Shown piece after piece: positions 51,946 to 59,847 of a DNA stretch of 64,000 bases. Where the stretch lies: the NCBI RefSeq assembly GCF_013761005.1, contig NZ_JACDUS010000002.1, positions 124,001-188,000 on the forward strand, given 5' to 3'. The notes under the pieces are model-generated. The model saw only the letters and a program-made list of their open reading frames with translations, did not search any database and was not told the origin of the DNA. A program made the position numbers and the translations under genes. The stretch is from Desulfosalsimonas propionicica (lineage in GTDB: Bacteria > Desulfobacterota > Desulfobacteria > Desulfobacterales > Desulfosalsimonadaceae). Positions within the stretch are counted from its first letter, which is position 1, and every line of letters begins with the position of its first letter.

Positions 51946-52317
51946 ATGGAACGAAAGGATTTGAAAAAACTGCTTGCCAGTCTGGGTGTGGCCAGCCTGA
52001 TCAGCATGGGCGGTGTTGCATTGCCGGGGGCGAATGCAGGCTCCGGCTGAGGCGCCAAACATGGTGCCGGCGGCACTGAGGACCATCAACGGCCGTCAGC
52101 CGGCTCCGGCTGAGGCGGCAAAGCCGGAAGCGCTGGCAGCGCTGAAAAGGTAAAACAGCAGGAGCAGACGCAGCAGGAAAAACATGCCGACCAGATGCGG
52201 CAACAGGCGGAAGAAAAGGCAGAGCAGGCCAGGGAAAAGGCCAAACAGGGCCAGGACAAAGCCCGGGAGGCAGTTGAGGAAAAAACAGAGAAAAGCGGCC
52301 TGAACAAAAGCGAGTAA
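51946..52317 (+). CDS. sbtA: selenocysteine-containing RiPP precursor (selenobiotic family, SbtA-like)
   Basis: A 123-residue precursor with two in-frame UGA codons read as Sec (52048-52050, residue 35; 52111-52113, residue 56), ending at TAA 52315. ATG 51946 has GGGAGG five bases upstream. Leader: MERKDLKKLLASLGVASLIS then MGGVALPGANA. Core: GSGUGAKHGAGG, then SAGSGUGGKAGSAGSAEK, the two GSGUG units lying on a 63-bp DNA repeat. The last 55 residues are Glu/Gln/Lys-rich and probably coiled coil (QARE, KAREAVEE). There is no cysteine. A compact SECIS-like hairpin follows each UGA. The next gene is a radical SAM/SPASM maturase. The arrangement fits the selenobiotic RiPP class predicted by Haft and Basu; the naming is from memory. 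Product chemistry unknown; thioether-like Se cross-links are an inference. A normal ORF search would miss this gene. Confidence 0.9.
52064..52076 (+). promoter_or_regulatory. SECIS-like hairpin after the first UGA of sbtA
   Basis: GTGCC (52064-52068), loop GGC, GGCAC (52072-52076). The loop begins 18 bases past the UGA. Confidence 0.6.
52129..52143 (+). promoter_or_regulatory. SECIS-like hairpin after the second UGA of sbtA
   Basis: AGCGCT (52129-52134), loop GGC, AGCGCT (52138-52143): a perfect 6-bp stem with the same loop as the first element. The loop begins 21 bases past the UGA. Confidence 0.65.
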
Positions 52318-52398
52318 TCATCCGGGATGCATGAAATCTGCAAAAATCTGTTTGCATTCCCGTGAAATTGGATCCACAGTCCCGGGCCGGCGGTCTCT

Positions 52399-54018
52399 TT
52401 GCGCCGGCTCGGAATCCTTGTGCCGGATGGCGGATTGACAAAAATACCCATCACCCAAAAAACATCAGACAGCATAGCCGGCGCACAGTATCCGGCCTGC
52501 CTGTCCCTGTGTCCAAACCTGCAGGCAACTGCAGACCGGGGCGCGTGTCTTTCCGAATATTTGCAAAATCATCCGGAGCAATGCAAAAATTATCCGTTTT
52601 TGCCGGATCTGGCGGCGATTGAGGAAGCTGTCGGACGCCTGCAGGCGTGCGGGTCGGACTTGCCGGAAGCCGTGAGCGCCCGCATTGTTAATCCTTTTTT
52701 CGAAGTTGTGGAAGTTAATTATCTGAATTTCGAACTATTTATTTCTGATCTATCCTGCCGGCCCGCTGCCGGAAAAGCCCACGTGTTGATCTGGATCGGG
52801 CCAAAAGGCCGCAACATCCGGGTTCAGACTGCAGATGCCCGGGATCTTCTGGCGCTGAAGCTTGTGGAAGAAGACATTGATTCGCGCACTGCCGCAGCCG
52901 AAGGCGGTGTGAGTGTAGGCGCAATTGACGATGTGCTTTGGGCCGCCGAGCAAAAAGGGCTTCTGATAGGCCCTGAGCCGGGAATTTGCCGGCCCGCGGA
53001 TTTTCCATCAGGAGAGATTGCGGATTTTCAATATTTCATCTCACCGAGTTTTACCCTTCAATGGCATCTCACCCAGGCCTGTGATTTAAACTGCCGTCAC
53101 TGCTATGACAGAAGCGACCGGGAACATATGCCCCGGTCTGCCGCCCGGCGGGTGGTAGAGGATCTTTATGATTTTTGCAGCCGGCATCATGTGTTTGGCC
53201 AGGTGAGTTTTACCGGCGGCAATCCCATGCTGTATCCGTATTTTGATGAGGTTTATCAGGCGGTTGCCAGCCGCGGCTTTATGACCGCAGTGCTGGGAAA
53301 TCCCATGCCCCGGTCCAGGATTGAAAAATTGGTTGCCATGCAGATGCCCGAATTTTACCAGGTCAGTCTTGAAGGAACCCGGGCCCACAATGATTATATC
53401 CGGGGACACGGCCATTTTGACAAAACCCTTGAGTTTCTGGCGCTTCTCGGAGAACTGGGAATCTATCGCATGGTCATGCTGACCTTGACCCGGGAGAATA
53501 TGGATCAGGTATTGGATCTGGCTGATCAGCTGGAGGGCAGAACCGAGCTGTTTACTTTCAATCGCCTGGCAGCCGTGGGGCAGGGCGCCCGGCTGGCTTC
53601 AGTGGATCCGGGTGAATATGCCGGATTTCTGGAGCGCTACATGGCGGCGGCAGAAAAAAATTCCTGCATGGGGTTTAAAGACAATCTGTTTAACCTGGTC
53701 CGCAGGCAAAAGGGCCTGGCGCCGGGGGGCGGGTGTACGGGTTTTGGATGCGGGGCAGCATTTAATTTTGCCGCTTTGCTGCCGGACGGGCAAGTGCATG
53801 CCTGCCGCAAGTTTCCGTCGCTGATTGGCAATATCTATCAACAGAGCCTGGAAGAAATTTATCACAGCCCCCGGGCCGGCCGTTACCGAACCGGATCCGC
53901 GGCTTGTGCAAAATGTCCGATTCGTCCGGTTTGCGGCGCCTGCCTGGCTGTTGTTTACGGCGCGGGCGGCGATGTTTTCAATGATCCCGATCCCTGCTGC
54001 TGGGGTTGTGGGAATTAG
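52399..54018 (+). CDS. sbtM: radical SAM/SPASM peptide maturase (selenobiotic family, SbtM-like)
   Basis: A protein of up to 539 residues. The radical SAM motif is HLTQACDLNCRHCYDRSD (Cys at about 228, 232 and 235), followed by the GGNP motif in QVSFTGGNPMLYPYFDEVYQ and YQVSLEGTRAHNDYIRGHGH. The C-terminal SPASM region binds auxiliary 4Fe-4S clusters: GGGCTGFGCGAAFNFAALLP, HACRKFPSLIGNIY, ACAKCPIRPVCGACLA and the ending PCCWGCGN. The first 200 residues hold a separate domain with Cys pairs (PACLSLCPN, RGACLSEYL, EQCKNY) likely to bind the precursor leader. It starts about 80 bp after sbtA in the same direction. Start uncertain: TTG 52399, GTG 52420 or TTG 52435; none has a strong ribosome site. 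Likely role: SAM-dependent cross-linking at the Sec residues of SbtA. Confidence 0.88.
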   Translation: MRRLGILVPDGGLTKIPITQKTSDSIAGAQYPACLSLCPNLQATADRGACLSEYLQNHPEQCKNYPFLPDLAAIEEAVGRLQACGSDLPEAVSARIVNPFFEVVEVNYLNFELFISDLSCRPAAGKAHVLIWIGPKGRNIRVQTADARDLLALKLVEEDIDSRTAAAEGGVSVGAIDDVLWAAEQKGLLIGPEPGICRPADFPSGEIADFQYFISPSFTLQWHLTQACDLNCRHCYDRSDREHMPRSAARRVVEDLYDFCSRHHVFGQVSFTGGNPMLYPYFDEVYQAVASRGFMTAVLGNPMPRSRIEKLVAMQMPEFYQVSLEGTRAHNDYIRGHGHFDKTLEFLALLGELGIYRMVMLTLTRENMDQVLDLADQLEGRTELFTFNRLAAVGQGARLASVDPGEYAGFLERYMAAAEKNSCMGFKDNLFNLVRRQKGLAPGGGCTGFGCGAAFNFAALLPDGQVHACRKFPSLIGNIYQQSLEEIYHSPRAGRYRTGSAACAKCPIRPVCGACLAVVYGAGGDVFNDPDPCCWGCGN

Positions 54019-55505
54019 GTTTGTGACCAGAGCGAGCAGCAGTTGCGGCCCTGGTGCTTGGCCGTGTACAATGCCTGATCTGCCTGCCACAGCAGTTCGC
54101 TTTTGGGCAGGGGTTCGTCCGGACTCATCCGGGTGATGCCCACACTCATGGTGACCGAAAGTTTTTTTCCCTTGTATTCCACCTTCATCTCCGCCAATTG
54201 GGCACACAACCGGTCAAGAATTTGAAATCCTTTATCCACCGGGGTTCGGGAGAGAATGAGAACAAATTCCTCTCCGCCGTAGCGCGCCACCACGTCGGAT
54301 TTGCGGATGTTTTCGGTGAAAAACCGGCCCACTGAACGCAAAACCTGGTCTCCGGCAGCATGTCCGTGCGCGTCATTGACGGCTTTGAAATGATCCAGAT
54401 CCACCATGGCCAGGATGCTGGTATGGCCGTAGCGTTCTATGGCGGCCATTTCCCGGTCCATGGCCTCCTGGAAACTCTGGAAATTGCGCAGCCGGGTCAG
54501 GCCGTCACGGTATGCCAGGCGGCTGAGCGTGCCGATATGTTCCTCCTGTTTCTGCACCTTGCGCGTCAGGCCAAAGGAAAGGTTGAACAACTCCTTTTTG
54601 CTTTCCTCCAGAATTTTCAGATAATCCATGGAAGAGTCCCGCTCAAGCTCGAAAAAGGGAAGCAAAGGATCGATCTGATGAAAAGCCTGGTTCAAAAGGT
54701 CTTCGAGCTTTATTGTTTCCGACATGCCGTAGTGCTCCAGCAGGTCTTTGACCAGGGCCAGCTGAAGTGCGGAGTTGTCTTCATACAAAAAAACAAATAT
54801 TTCATCTGCCAGATGCAGAATGCGGGTGCGGTCCCGGTATCTGCTGTCGCTGGTCTCAAGGCTGTCAGGGTAATGGTGGTGACTCACCGGAATGGCAAAT
54901 CCCGCCGGCAGCCCCCATTCGGTCAATAAAAAAGCACCGATTTCCATATGGCTGCAGCCGAAGATTTCGTTTTCCGCGTGATGCAGCAGCATGTCCTGGG
55001 AATCTGTTTTTTCCATGACCATGGCGTACTGCTGCGGCCGGCTCTGGGCCAGAACCAGCATGCCAATGTTGTGGAGCAGGCCCAGCAGGTACATGTCCTC
55101 GGCATCACCGGAAAGCACCTGTTTTGCCATCAACCGGCTGACAACGGCACATATCAGCGATTTTCGCCAGAAACGGGAATAATCCAGCCGGTTTTGGCTT
55201 TTTTTAAACAGGTTGATCAGGGAAAAGCTCAGGGCGATATATTTCAGGGATTCCTCCCCGAGCAGGTTCACGGCATGGGGAAGATTGGTGATTTTGCGGG
55301 AAAGACCGAAAAAAGGCGAGTTGACAACATTTAGCACCTTGGCCGAAAGGGGCGGATCCATTGCAAGGATCTCGGCGAGCTGATGCATGGAGGTGTCCGG
55401 GTTTTTGATATTTTCCAGAATCCGGAGGGCCACATGGGGCAATGCCGGCAGATCATCCAGGCTGCAGAGTTCTTTTGACAGATTTTCAATATGTTGTGCA
55501 GACAT
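54015..55505 (-). CDS. HDOD-GGDEF protein (diguanylate cyclase)
   Basis: A 496-residue protein: an N-terminal HDOD domain (residues about 15-210, DLPALPHVALRILENIKNPD, MDPPLSAKVLNVVNSPFFGL, and the helical YLLGLLHNIGMLVLAQ), a coiled-coil linker, and a C-terminal GGDEF domain with the active motif in ARYGGEEFVLILSRTP (GGEEF) and RDGLTRLRNFQSFQEAMDRE. It should make cyclic di-GMP. HDOD domains regulate output through unknown ligands or contacts. AGGAT precedes the ATG. It lies 7 bp after the fumarylacetoacetase-family gene, in the same operon, and overlaps the convergent sbtM gene by 4 bp. Confidence 0.9.
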   Translation of the reverse strand: MSAQHIENLSKELCSLDDLPALPHVALRILENIKNPDTSMHQLAEILAMDPPLSAKVLNVVNSPFFGLSRKITNLPHAVNLLGEESLKYIALSFSLINLFKKSQNRLDYSRFWRKSLICAVVSRLMAKQVLSGDAEDMYLLGLLHNIGMLVLAQSRPQQYAMVMEKTDSQDMLLHHAENEIFGCSHMEIGAFLLTEWGLPAGFAIPVSHHHYPDSLETSDSRYRDRTRILHLADEIFVFLYEDNSALQLALVKDLLEHYGMSETIKLEDLLNQAFHQIDPLLPFFELERDSSMDYLKILEESKKELFNLSFGLTRKVQKQEEHIGTLSRLAYRDGLTRLRNFQSFQEAMDREMAAIERYGHTSILAMVDLDHFKAVNDAHGHAAGDQVLRSVGRFFTENIRKSDVVARYGGEEFVLILSRTPVDKGFQILDRLCAQLAEMKVEYKGKKLSVTMSVGITRMSPDEPLPKSELLWQADQALYTAKHQGRNCCSLWSQT

Positions 55506-55512
55506 TTGTATC

Positions 55513-56313
55513 CTATTCGATTATGGCATTGATCAGGGTCCCGATTTTGTCAATTTCTGTTTCCAGCCGGTCGCCGGGTGAAAGAAATACCGGTGGTTTG
55601 CGGGTAAAACCGACACCGCTGGGCGTGCCGGTTAAAATCACCGTGTCGGGCAGCAATGTGGTGTCTTCTGAAAGATATGCGATCAGCTCGGATACGGCAA
55701 AAATCATGTCCGAGGTATTGCTTTGCTGCATGGTCTGTCCGTTTACCCGGCAGCTGATGCCAAGGCTGTCCGGATCCGGCAGTTCGTCTGGTGTGACCAT
55801 CACCGGTCCCAGGGGACAGAAGGTGTCAAAGCTTTTGCCGCGAACCCACTGGCCGCCTCCGGCATGCTTCTGCCAGGACCGGGCGGAAATGTCATTTCCA
55901 ATGGTGTAGCCCTTGACATAAGACAGGGCGTCGCCGGGGCCGACATTTTTGGCCGGCCGGCCGATGATCACGGCCAGTTCGGCTTCATAATCGGTCTGGG
56001 CCTTTTTCCTGCATGATTCGGGCAGTACAACGGGCTGGCCGTGACCGGTGGCAGCTGCCGGATTTTTCATGAACATTACCGGGTATCGGGGCAGTTCCAG
56101 CCCGGTTTCCTTTGCATGCTCCCGGTAATTGAGCCCGATGCAGATAATGGCTGCCGGCTGTACAGGGGCAAGGAAGCAATGGATTGCGCGCAGCTGGCCG
56201 GTTGGTTCATAGCCTTTGTCGCCTGCCGCAATCACTTCCGTTGCCATGCCGTCTGCCGGATTGGTGCCGAGCCGGACAATGCCTTCATTATCTGTGAATC
56301 GCAGTATTTTCAT
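55513..56313 (-). CDS. fumarylacetoacetate hydrolase family protein
   Basis: A 266-residue FAH-superfamily enzyme. Metal-binding region: CIGLNYREHAKETGLELPRY, DYEAELAVIIGRPAKNVGPG and VKGYTIGNDISARSWQKHAG; the late GTPSGVGFTRKPPVFLSPGD is the standard C-terminal signature. These enzymes cleave or isomerise 2-oxo acids such as 2-hydroxyhepta-2,4-diene-1,7-dioate, acylpyruvates or oxaloacetate. The exact substrate is open. It is followed after 7 bp by the HDOD-GGDEF gene; this pairing has no obvious metabolic meaning. Confidence 0.9.
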   Translation of the reverse strand: MKILRFTDNEGIVRLGTNPADGMATEVIAAGDKGYEPTGQLRAIHCFLAPVQPAAIICIGLNYREHAKETGLELPRYPVMFMKNPAAATGHGQPVVLPESCRKKAQTDYEAELAVIIGRPAKNVGPGDALSYVKGYTIGNDISARSWQKHAGGGQWVRGKSFDTFCPLGPVMVTPDELPDPDSLGISCRVNGQTMQQSNTSDMIFAVSELIAYLSEDTTLLPDTVILTGTPSGVGFTRKPPVFLSPGDRLETEIDKIGTLINAIIE

Positions 56314-56398
56314 TGGTGGTCCGTTGTGCCGTGCGCGTTTTTTAAAATATGCGCCTTTTCCATATCATTGTGCTACTTGCAATTGCAAGCCAATCCTT

Positions 56399-56523
56399 GA
56401 TGGCGCCATAAAAGTCCAATATCTGCGTTATGCGTGATTCCCCAGAATTCCACGTACGGATAACTACGCTGCATTCTTCGGCAATCGCGCAAACCTTGAT
56501 CTTGAACTTTTCACGAAACCATA
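56399..56523 (+). repeat. family A dispersed repeat, copy A3
   Basis: 125 bp in the 297-bp gap 56314-56610. It is the most diverged copy (GCGTGATTCC opposite GGCAATCGCGC), but keeps CAATATCTGCGTTA, CACGTACGGATAA and CCTTGATCTTGAACTTTT in order. The orientation is the same as in the other three copies. Confidence 0.8.
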
Positions 56524-56610
56524 AATCCTTATCGGCTATTCAAAGGTTTGGCAGCGCTGTCCCGCAGTCAATGGTATGGCCAACCGCCTGCAAGGGGCCG
56601 GGGACCGGCC

Positions 56611-57798
56611 CTACACCCCGGCCCACACGGCAAACACCGGGTCGGATTGGGGCATGTCCGGGTAATATTTATCTGTTTCAGGCCGGTCCCAGCCCCGGAA
56701 GGAAAGGGTTGCGGGGTTGGAAAATTTTTCAGACTGCAGAAAATATTCCTTTACCAGGCCCATGCGCTCAAACTCGTGAAGCTCGGTCCACAGCCGAATG
56801 GCTTTGGGCGGGAACCACCGGTTGGAAAATGTCTGGATCATAACGCCCCCGGATCTGAGCACCCGGGCGGCGTCTTTGAATACAGACATCGGAGAGGTAA
56901 GGTATTCCACGGATGCCGTGCAGAGAATCAGGTCAAAACTTTGGTCGTCAAAGGGCAGGCGCGGGTCCTTGTTGAGGTCATGCACAAAGTAATCGGTTAA
57001 CCGATCATTTTTTGCAAGTTCCGCTTCATTCATTCCCAGGCCGGTCATTTTTTGAAAATCAGTTGATTGATCAATATGGGACTGCCAGCTGCTCATCAGG
57101 TCCAGCACGTGCATTTCCGGGGTGATGAACCGGCTGTAGATTGCAGATATGGTTTCAATGGCCCGCTGGTCCAGATGCTGTACCAGCCTGGGGTTTTCAT
57201 AAAATGCGGCATCTTCTGTCTCATCGGTGCGGCAGAAGGCCCTGTCATGAAAAAAGTCCGTGGGCATGCCCTGGCATCGGGCCTGCATGCCCGGACCGCT
57301 GGCAATTTCGTCCATGAGCAGCCGGCAATTGCCGCCCCGGTCAAAGGGTTTGTCATAGATGGTGTGTACCCGGGCTGTGATTTCCAGGTCGTATCCGGCC
57401 AGGGAATGATTGAAATCAATGTCCACGCTTTTTTCATCCACCCCGGTACAGCGCATGGGCGCAACATTCTGGGGAAACACATTGTAAACCCCCCTGAGCA
57501 CGCCACGGGGATAAAATCGGCCGAATGCCGGCACAGCCCGGGTTTCATCAAAATTTTTCCGGTCTGTGCGGATTTTTTGATCTGGATCAGGGGCGGCGAT
57601 CACTTCGCCGGTCGCAAACCCAAAGGTTTTTTCATCTCCGGTGCCGGCTCCCATGAGTCCTTCATAGATGGCATCGGGCAGCAGATCGCGCCAGAAATTG
57701 ACCATGACCAGGGTACTGTCCGTGTGTTCTGCCTCACGGCTGATCCAACGCATTTGAAATTCAATATCTGCCAGGCTGTTTTGGTTTATCTCATTCAT
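56611..57798 (-). CDS. FKBP (SlyD-like)-methyltransferase fusion protein
   Basis: A 395-residue protein with two parts. Residues about 25-150 look like an FKBP-type peptidyl-prolyl isomerase of the SlyD kind: MGAGTGDEKTFGFATGEVIA and the hallmark DIDFNHSLAGYDLEITARVH. Residues about 210-385 are a class I SAM-dependent methyltransferase: MHVLDLMSSWQSHI (motif I, without the usual GxGxG glycines), LPFDDQSFDLILCTASVEYL (motifs II/III) and VLRSGGVMIQTFSNRWFPPK. The methyltransferase might be catalytically weak because motif I is poor. It is the last gene of a three-gene operon with GalT-like and transglutaminase-like proteins (24 bp from the latter). Function not known. Confidence 0.75.
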   Translation of the reverse strand: MNEINQNSLADIEFQMRWISREAEHTDSTLVMVNFWRDLLPDAIYEGLMGAGTGDEKTFGFATGEVIAAPDPDQKIRTDRKNFDETRAVPAFGRFYPRGVLRGVYNVFPQNVAPMRCTGVDEKSVDIDFNHSLAGYDLEITARVHTIYDKPFDRGGNCRLLMDEIASGPGMQARCQGMPTDFFHDRAFCRTDETEDAAFYENPRLVQHLDQRAIETISAIYSRFITPEMHVLDLMSSWQSHIDQSTDFQKMTGLGMNEAELAKNDRLTDYFVHDLNKDPRLPFDDQSFDLILCTASVEYLTSPMSVFKDAARVLRSGGVMIQTFSNRWFPPKAIRLWTELHEFERMGLVKEYFLQSEKFSNPATLSFRGWDRPETDKYYPDMPQSDPVFAVWAGV

Positions 57799-57822
57799 AT
57801 CCGCGGCTCCGGTTGCGGTTTG

Positions 57823-58509
57823 TCATTTCCTCTCTGCCCCGGTCTCCCGGGCCACATCCCGGTCAAAATCCGCGTTTAACCACGCGGGCCCCGCTTCCGG
57901 GTATTTTTCCAGGAAAGTTTTAATAATAAGATCCAATGGGACATCTGCAAATTCGCCGCGCTCATTTACATATTCCATGTGCCGGTTGCCCGCAAGATCA
58001 AAGGGGTGGTAGATGGAATCGGCTGTTGCGTCAAACTCCAGGGGCTTTAGGGAAAATTTTTGGCACAGCTCAATGTTGAAAGCCGGTGTGGCCTTTACCC
58101 ATTGGTCGTTTACGTAAATGGAGGTATACCCGTGCCAGTAAAATACATCGGTTTTCATGCGCTCTCGTAGCCGCTTTGTGGAAAGATGGTTTTTCACGTC
58201 CGCAAATCCCAGCCGGGCCGGGATGCCCAGGTGCCGGCAGCAGGCAGCCAGGAGGACGGCCTTTGCAACGCACCATCCGCGCTTTTGCGCCAGGGTGGTC
58301 GATGCGCACAGGCCGTCGATGGTGAGCACAATGGCATAGGGATCATAATAGATGCTGTCGCGCACCGCGTAATAAAGGTTCACCGCCTGTCTGACCGGAT
58401 CACTGGTGCCGCCGGATTTTTCCTGGGCAAAAGCAGCCACTGCCGGATGATTAAAATTCATAAACGCTGTGGGCTGCAGGTATTGCTCCATGTTTGAACG
58501 AGGGTTCAT
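57823..58509 (-). CDS. transglutaminase-like domain protein
   Basis: A 228-residue cytoplasmic protein with a transglutaminase/protease-like core. The catalytic Cys is in LAQKRGWCVAKAVLLAA, the His in VFYWHGYTSIYVNDQWVKA; the third residue (usually Asp) would fall in TPAFNIE, where Asn is seen. It starts at ATG 58509 with AAAGGAAG upstream (the frame continues 36 bp more). There is no signal peptide. Such stand-alone domains act as cysteine proteases or transferases; the substrate here is unknown. Middle gene of the operon between the GalT-like and FKBP-methyltransferase genes (13 and 24 bp gaps). Confidence 0.85.
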   Translation of the reverse strand: MNPRSNMEQYLQPTAFMNFNHPAVAAFAQEKSGGTSDPVRQAVNLYYAVRDSIYYDPYAIVLTIDGLCASTTLAQKRGWCVAKAVLLAACCRHLGIPARLGFADVKNHLSTKRLRERMKTDVFYWHGYTSIYVNDQWVKATPAFNIELCQKFSLKPLEFDATADSIYHPFDLAGNRHMEYVNERGEFADVPLDLIIKTFLEKYPEAGPAWLNADFDRDVARETGAERK

Positions 58510-58522
58510 AAAAAATCTTCCT

Positions 58523-59560
58523 TTAGCTTGATCGATGCTGAACAAAGCGTTTGATTTCCCCGGCGACCTCTTCAGGCGCCCGGATCATAAATGACTCCTG
58601 GTACTGGGAGACCAGTGACGGGGTGTCGGTGCACCAGACGTTGGGGGCCAGATAAAGCCTGGGGGAGATGCGCACCTGCAGCCAGTGATCCTCCATGCCG
58701 GCGGCAGCCGGCAGCCAGGCCAGGTTCAGGCTGTATACCCCCTGCTGTCCCAGACAGTCCAAAATTGCGTTGATAATCGCGGCGCCTTCCTCAACAGCGG
58801 CCTTGTCCAGGTCAAACAGGGTTTGTTTGCCGGGAAAAATGCCGATCACATCGGTCAAGGGGCTTAAGGAGACAAAATCGGTGAGCCATACGCTTTGTTG
58901 CCCCTGGTGGATCAGCCGCTGTTGATTTTTTATTTCCGCTTCCAGGTAGTCTTCCCAATAGGTGCGATTGTGGCTTTGCCGGTAATTCCGGCTTGCATCA
59001 ATCATTTGCCCGAGAAAATTGCCCGGCGTTTCCGTGGCATAGACCTGGAAATGGGGATGGACCTGGCTGGAGCCGGCAGCCGGCATGTAGTTCCAGGTCA
59101 CAAGGCCATAAGTGGTTTTCTTGTCTGCAATGACCCGGTCCAGATAGTTTCGGCAGTTGATCACCGCATCCTCGATGATCTTTGGGGAAAATTCCGAAAG
59201 GGTTTTAAAGTGAGACCGGCACAGCACGGCCAGGCCACTGTGGGCGTCATAGGGCAGCAGGTTTGGAAACAGCACGGATTCCCCGTATTCCAGCCGCCCC
59301 TCGGGGATCTGGTCCGGATCGAACTGCGGGGTCAAGGAAAACACGTTTTCCGGGCAGAATGGGCAGTTTTCCCGGGATTTTTCAATAATGCCGGCAAAAT
59401 CAGCGGCCGGCGGGGAAAAACCCACAAAATGGGCCAGCCGTCCGGTCCGGCCGGTGAGCGGATCCCGGCGAAGCTGGCATTTGGCTTCGGCGCGCTCAAA
59501 GTTTGTGAACGGATTTAAGAATACGGCTGTTTTGTCCTCCTTTTTAAACTCAATCGCCAT
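58523..59560 (-). CDS. galactose-1-phosphate uridylyltransferase-like protein (HIT superfamily)
   Basis: A 345-residue protein of the GalT branch of the HIT superfamily. Zinc-type Cys pair in SRENCPFCPENVFSL, and the catalytic histidine triad in AAGSSQVHPHFQVYATETP (His-Pro-His-Phe-Gln), followed by LTDFVSLSPLTDVIGIFPG. The sequence is not close enough to classical GalT to be sure of galactose; it may transfer another nucleotide or phosphate. ATG 59560 is chosen with GGAGGAAGG just before it; the frame continues 102 bp further. It is the first gene of the operon with the transglutaminase-like and FKBP-methyltransferase genes. A shared 287-bp intergenic region separates it from the divergent ligase. 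Confidence 0.82.
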   Translation of the reverse strand: MAIEFKKEDKTAVFLNPFTNFERAEAKCQLRRDPLTGRTGRLAHFVGFSPPAADFAGIIEKSRENCPFCPENVFSLTPQFDPDQIPEGRLEYGESVLFPNLLPYDAHSGLAVLCRSHFKTLSEFSPKIIEDAVINCRNYLDRVIADKKTTYGLVTWNYMPAAGSSQVHPHFQVYATETPGNFLGQMIDASRNYRQSHNRTYWEDYLEAEIKNQQRLIHQGQQSVWLTDFVSLSPLTDVIGIFPGKQTLFDLDKAAVEEGAAIINAILDCLGQQGVYSLNLAWLPAAAGMEDHWLQVRISPRLYLAPNVWCTDTPSLVSQYQESFMIRAPEEVAGEIKRFVQHRSS

Positions 59561-59847
59561 GGGCCTTCCTCCGTTGTTTTCCTGCAGGTGGCAATTTGCG
59601 GTCATTGAAAATCGATATGTCTGGTTCCCGACCAGATTATCAGAACCAATAATGAAATACAAAACAGATTAAAACCCAAACTGAGCCTTTCAAATTGACA
59701 CGTCAACCGATTCATGGCATTTATTTAGTATCGAAAACATTGTTTAGATTATTGGTTTTTTGTTCAACAATTGATAATCTGCAATCCCGGAAAAAGACAT
59801 ACCTGCTGCCTGTTACACATACCATACATACACAAAAAGGGGGGATT

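Noticed and set aside
52327..52398. Third Sec codon: in-frame ATG 52327 and UGA 52363 ahead of the radical SAM gene
   Set aside because: No hairpin of SECIS type follows, no ribosome site supports ATG 52327, and the sequence around it has no family match. The maturase more likely starts at 52399 or later.
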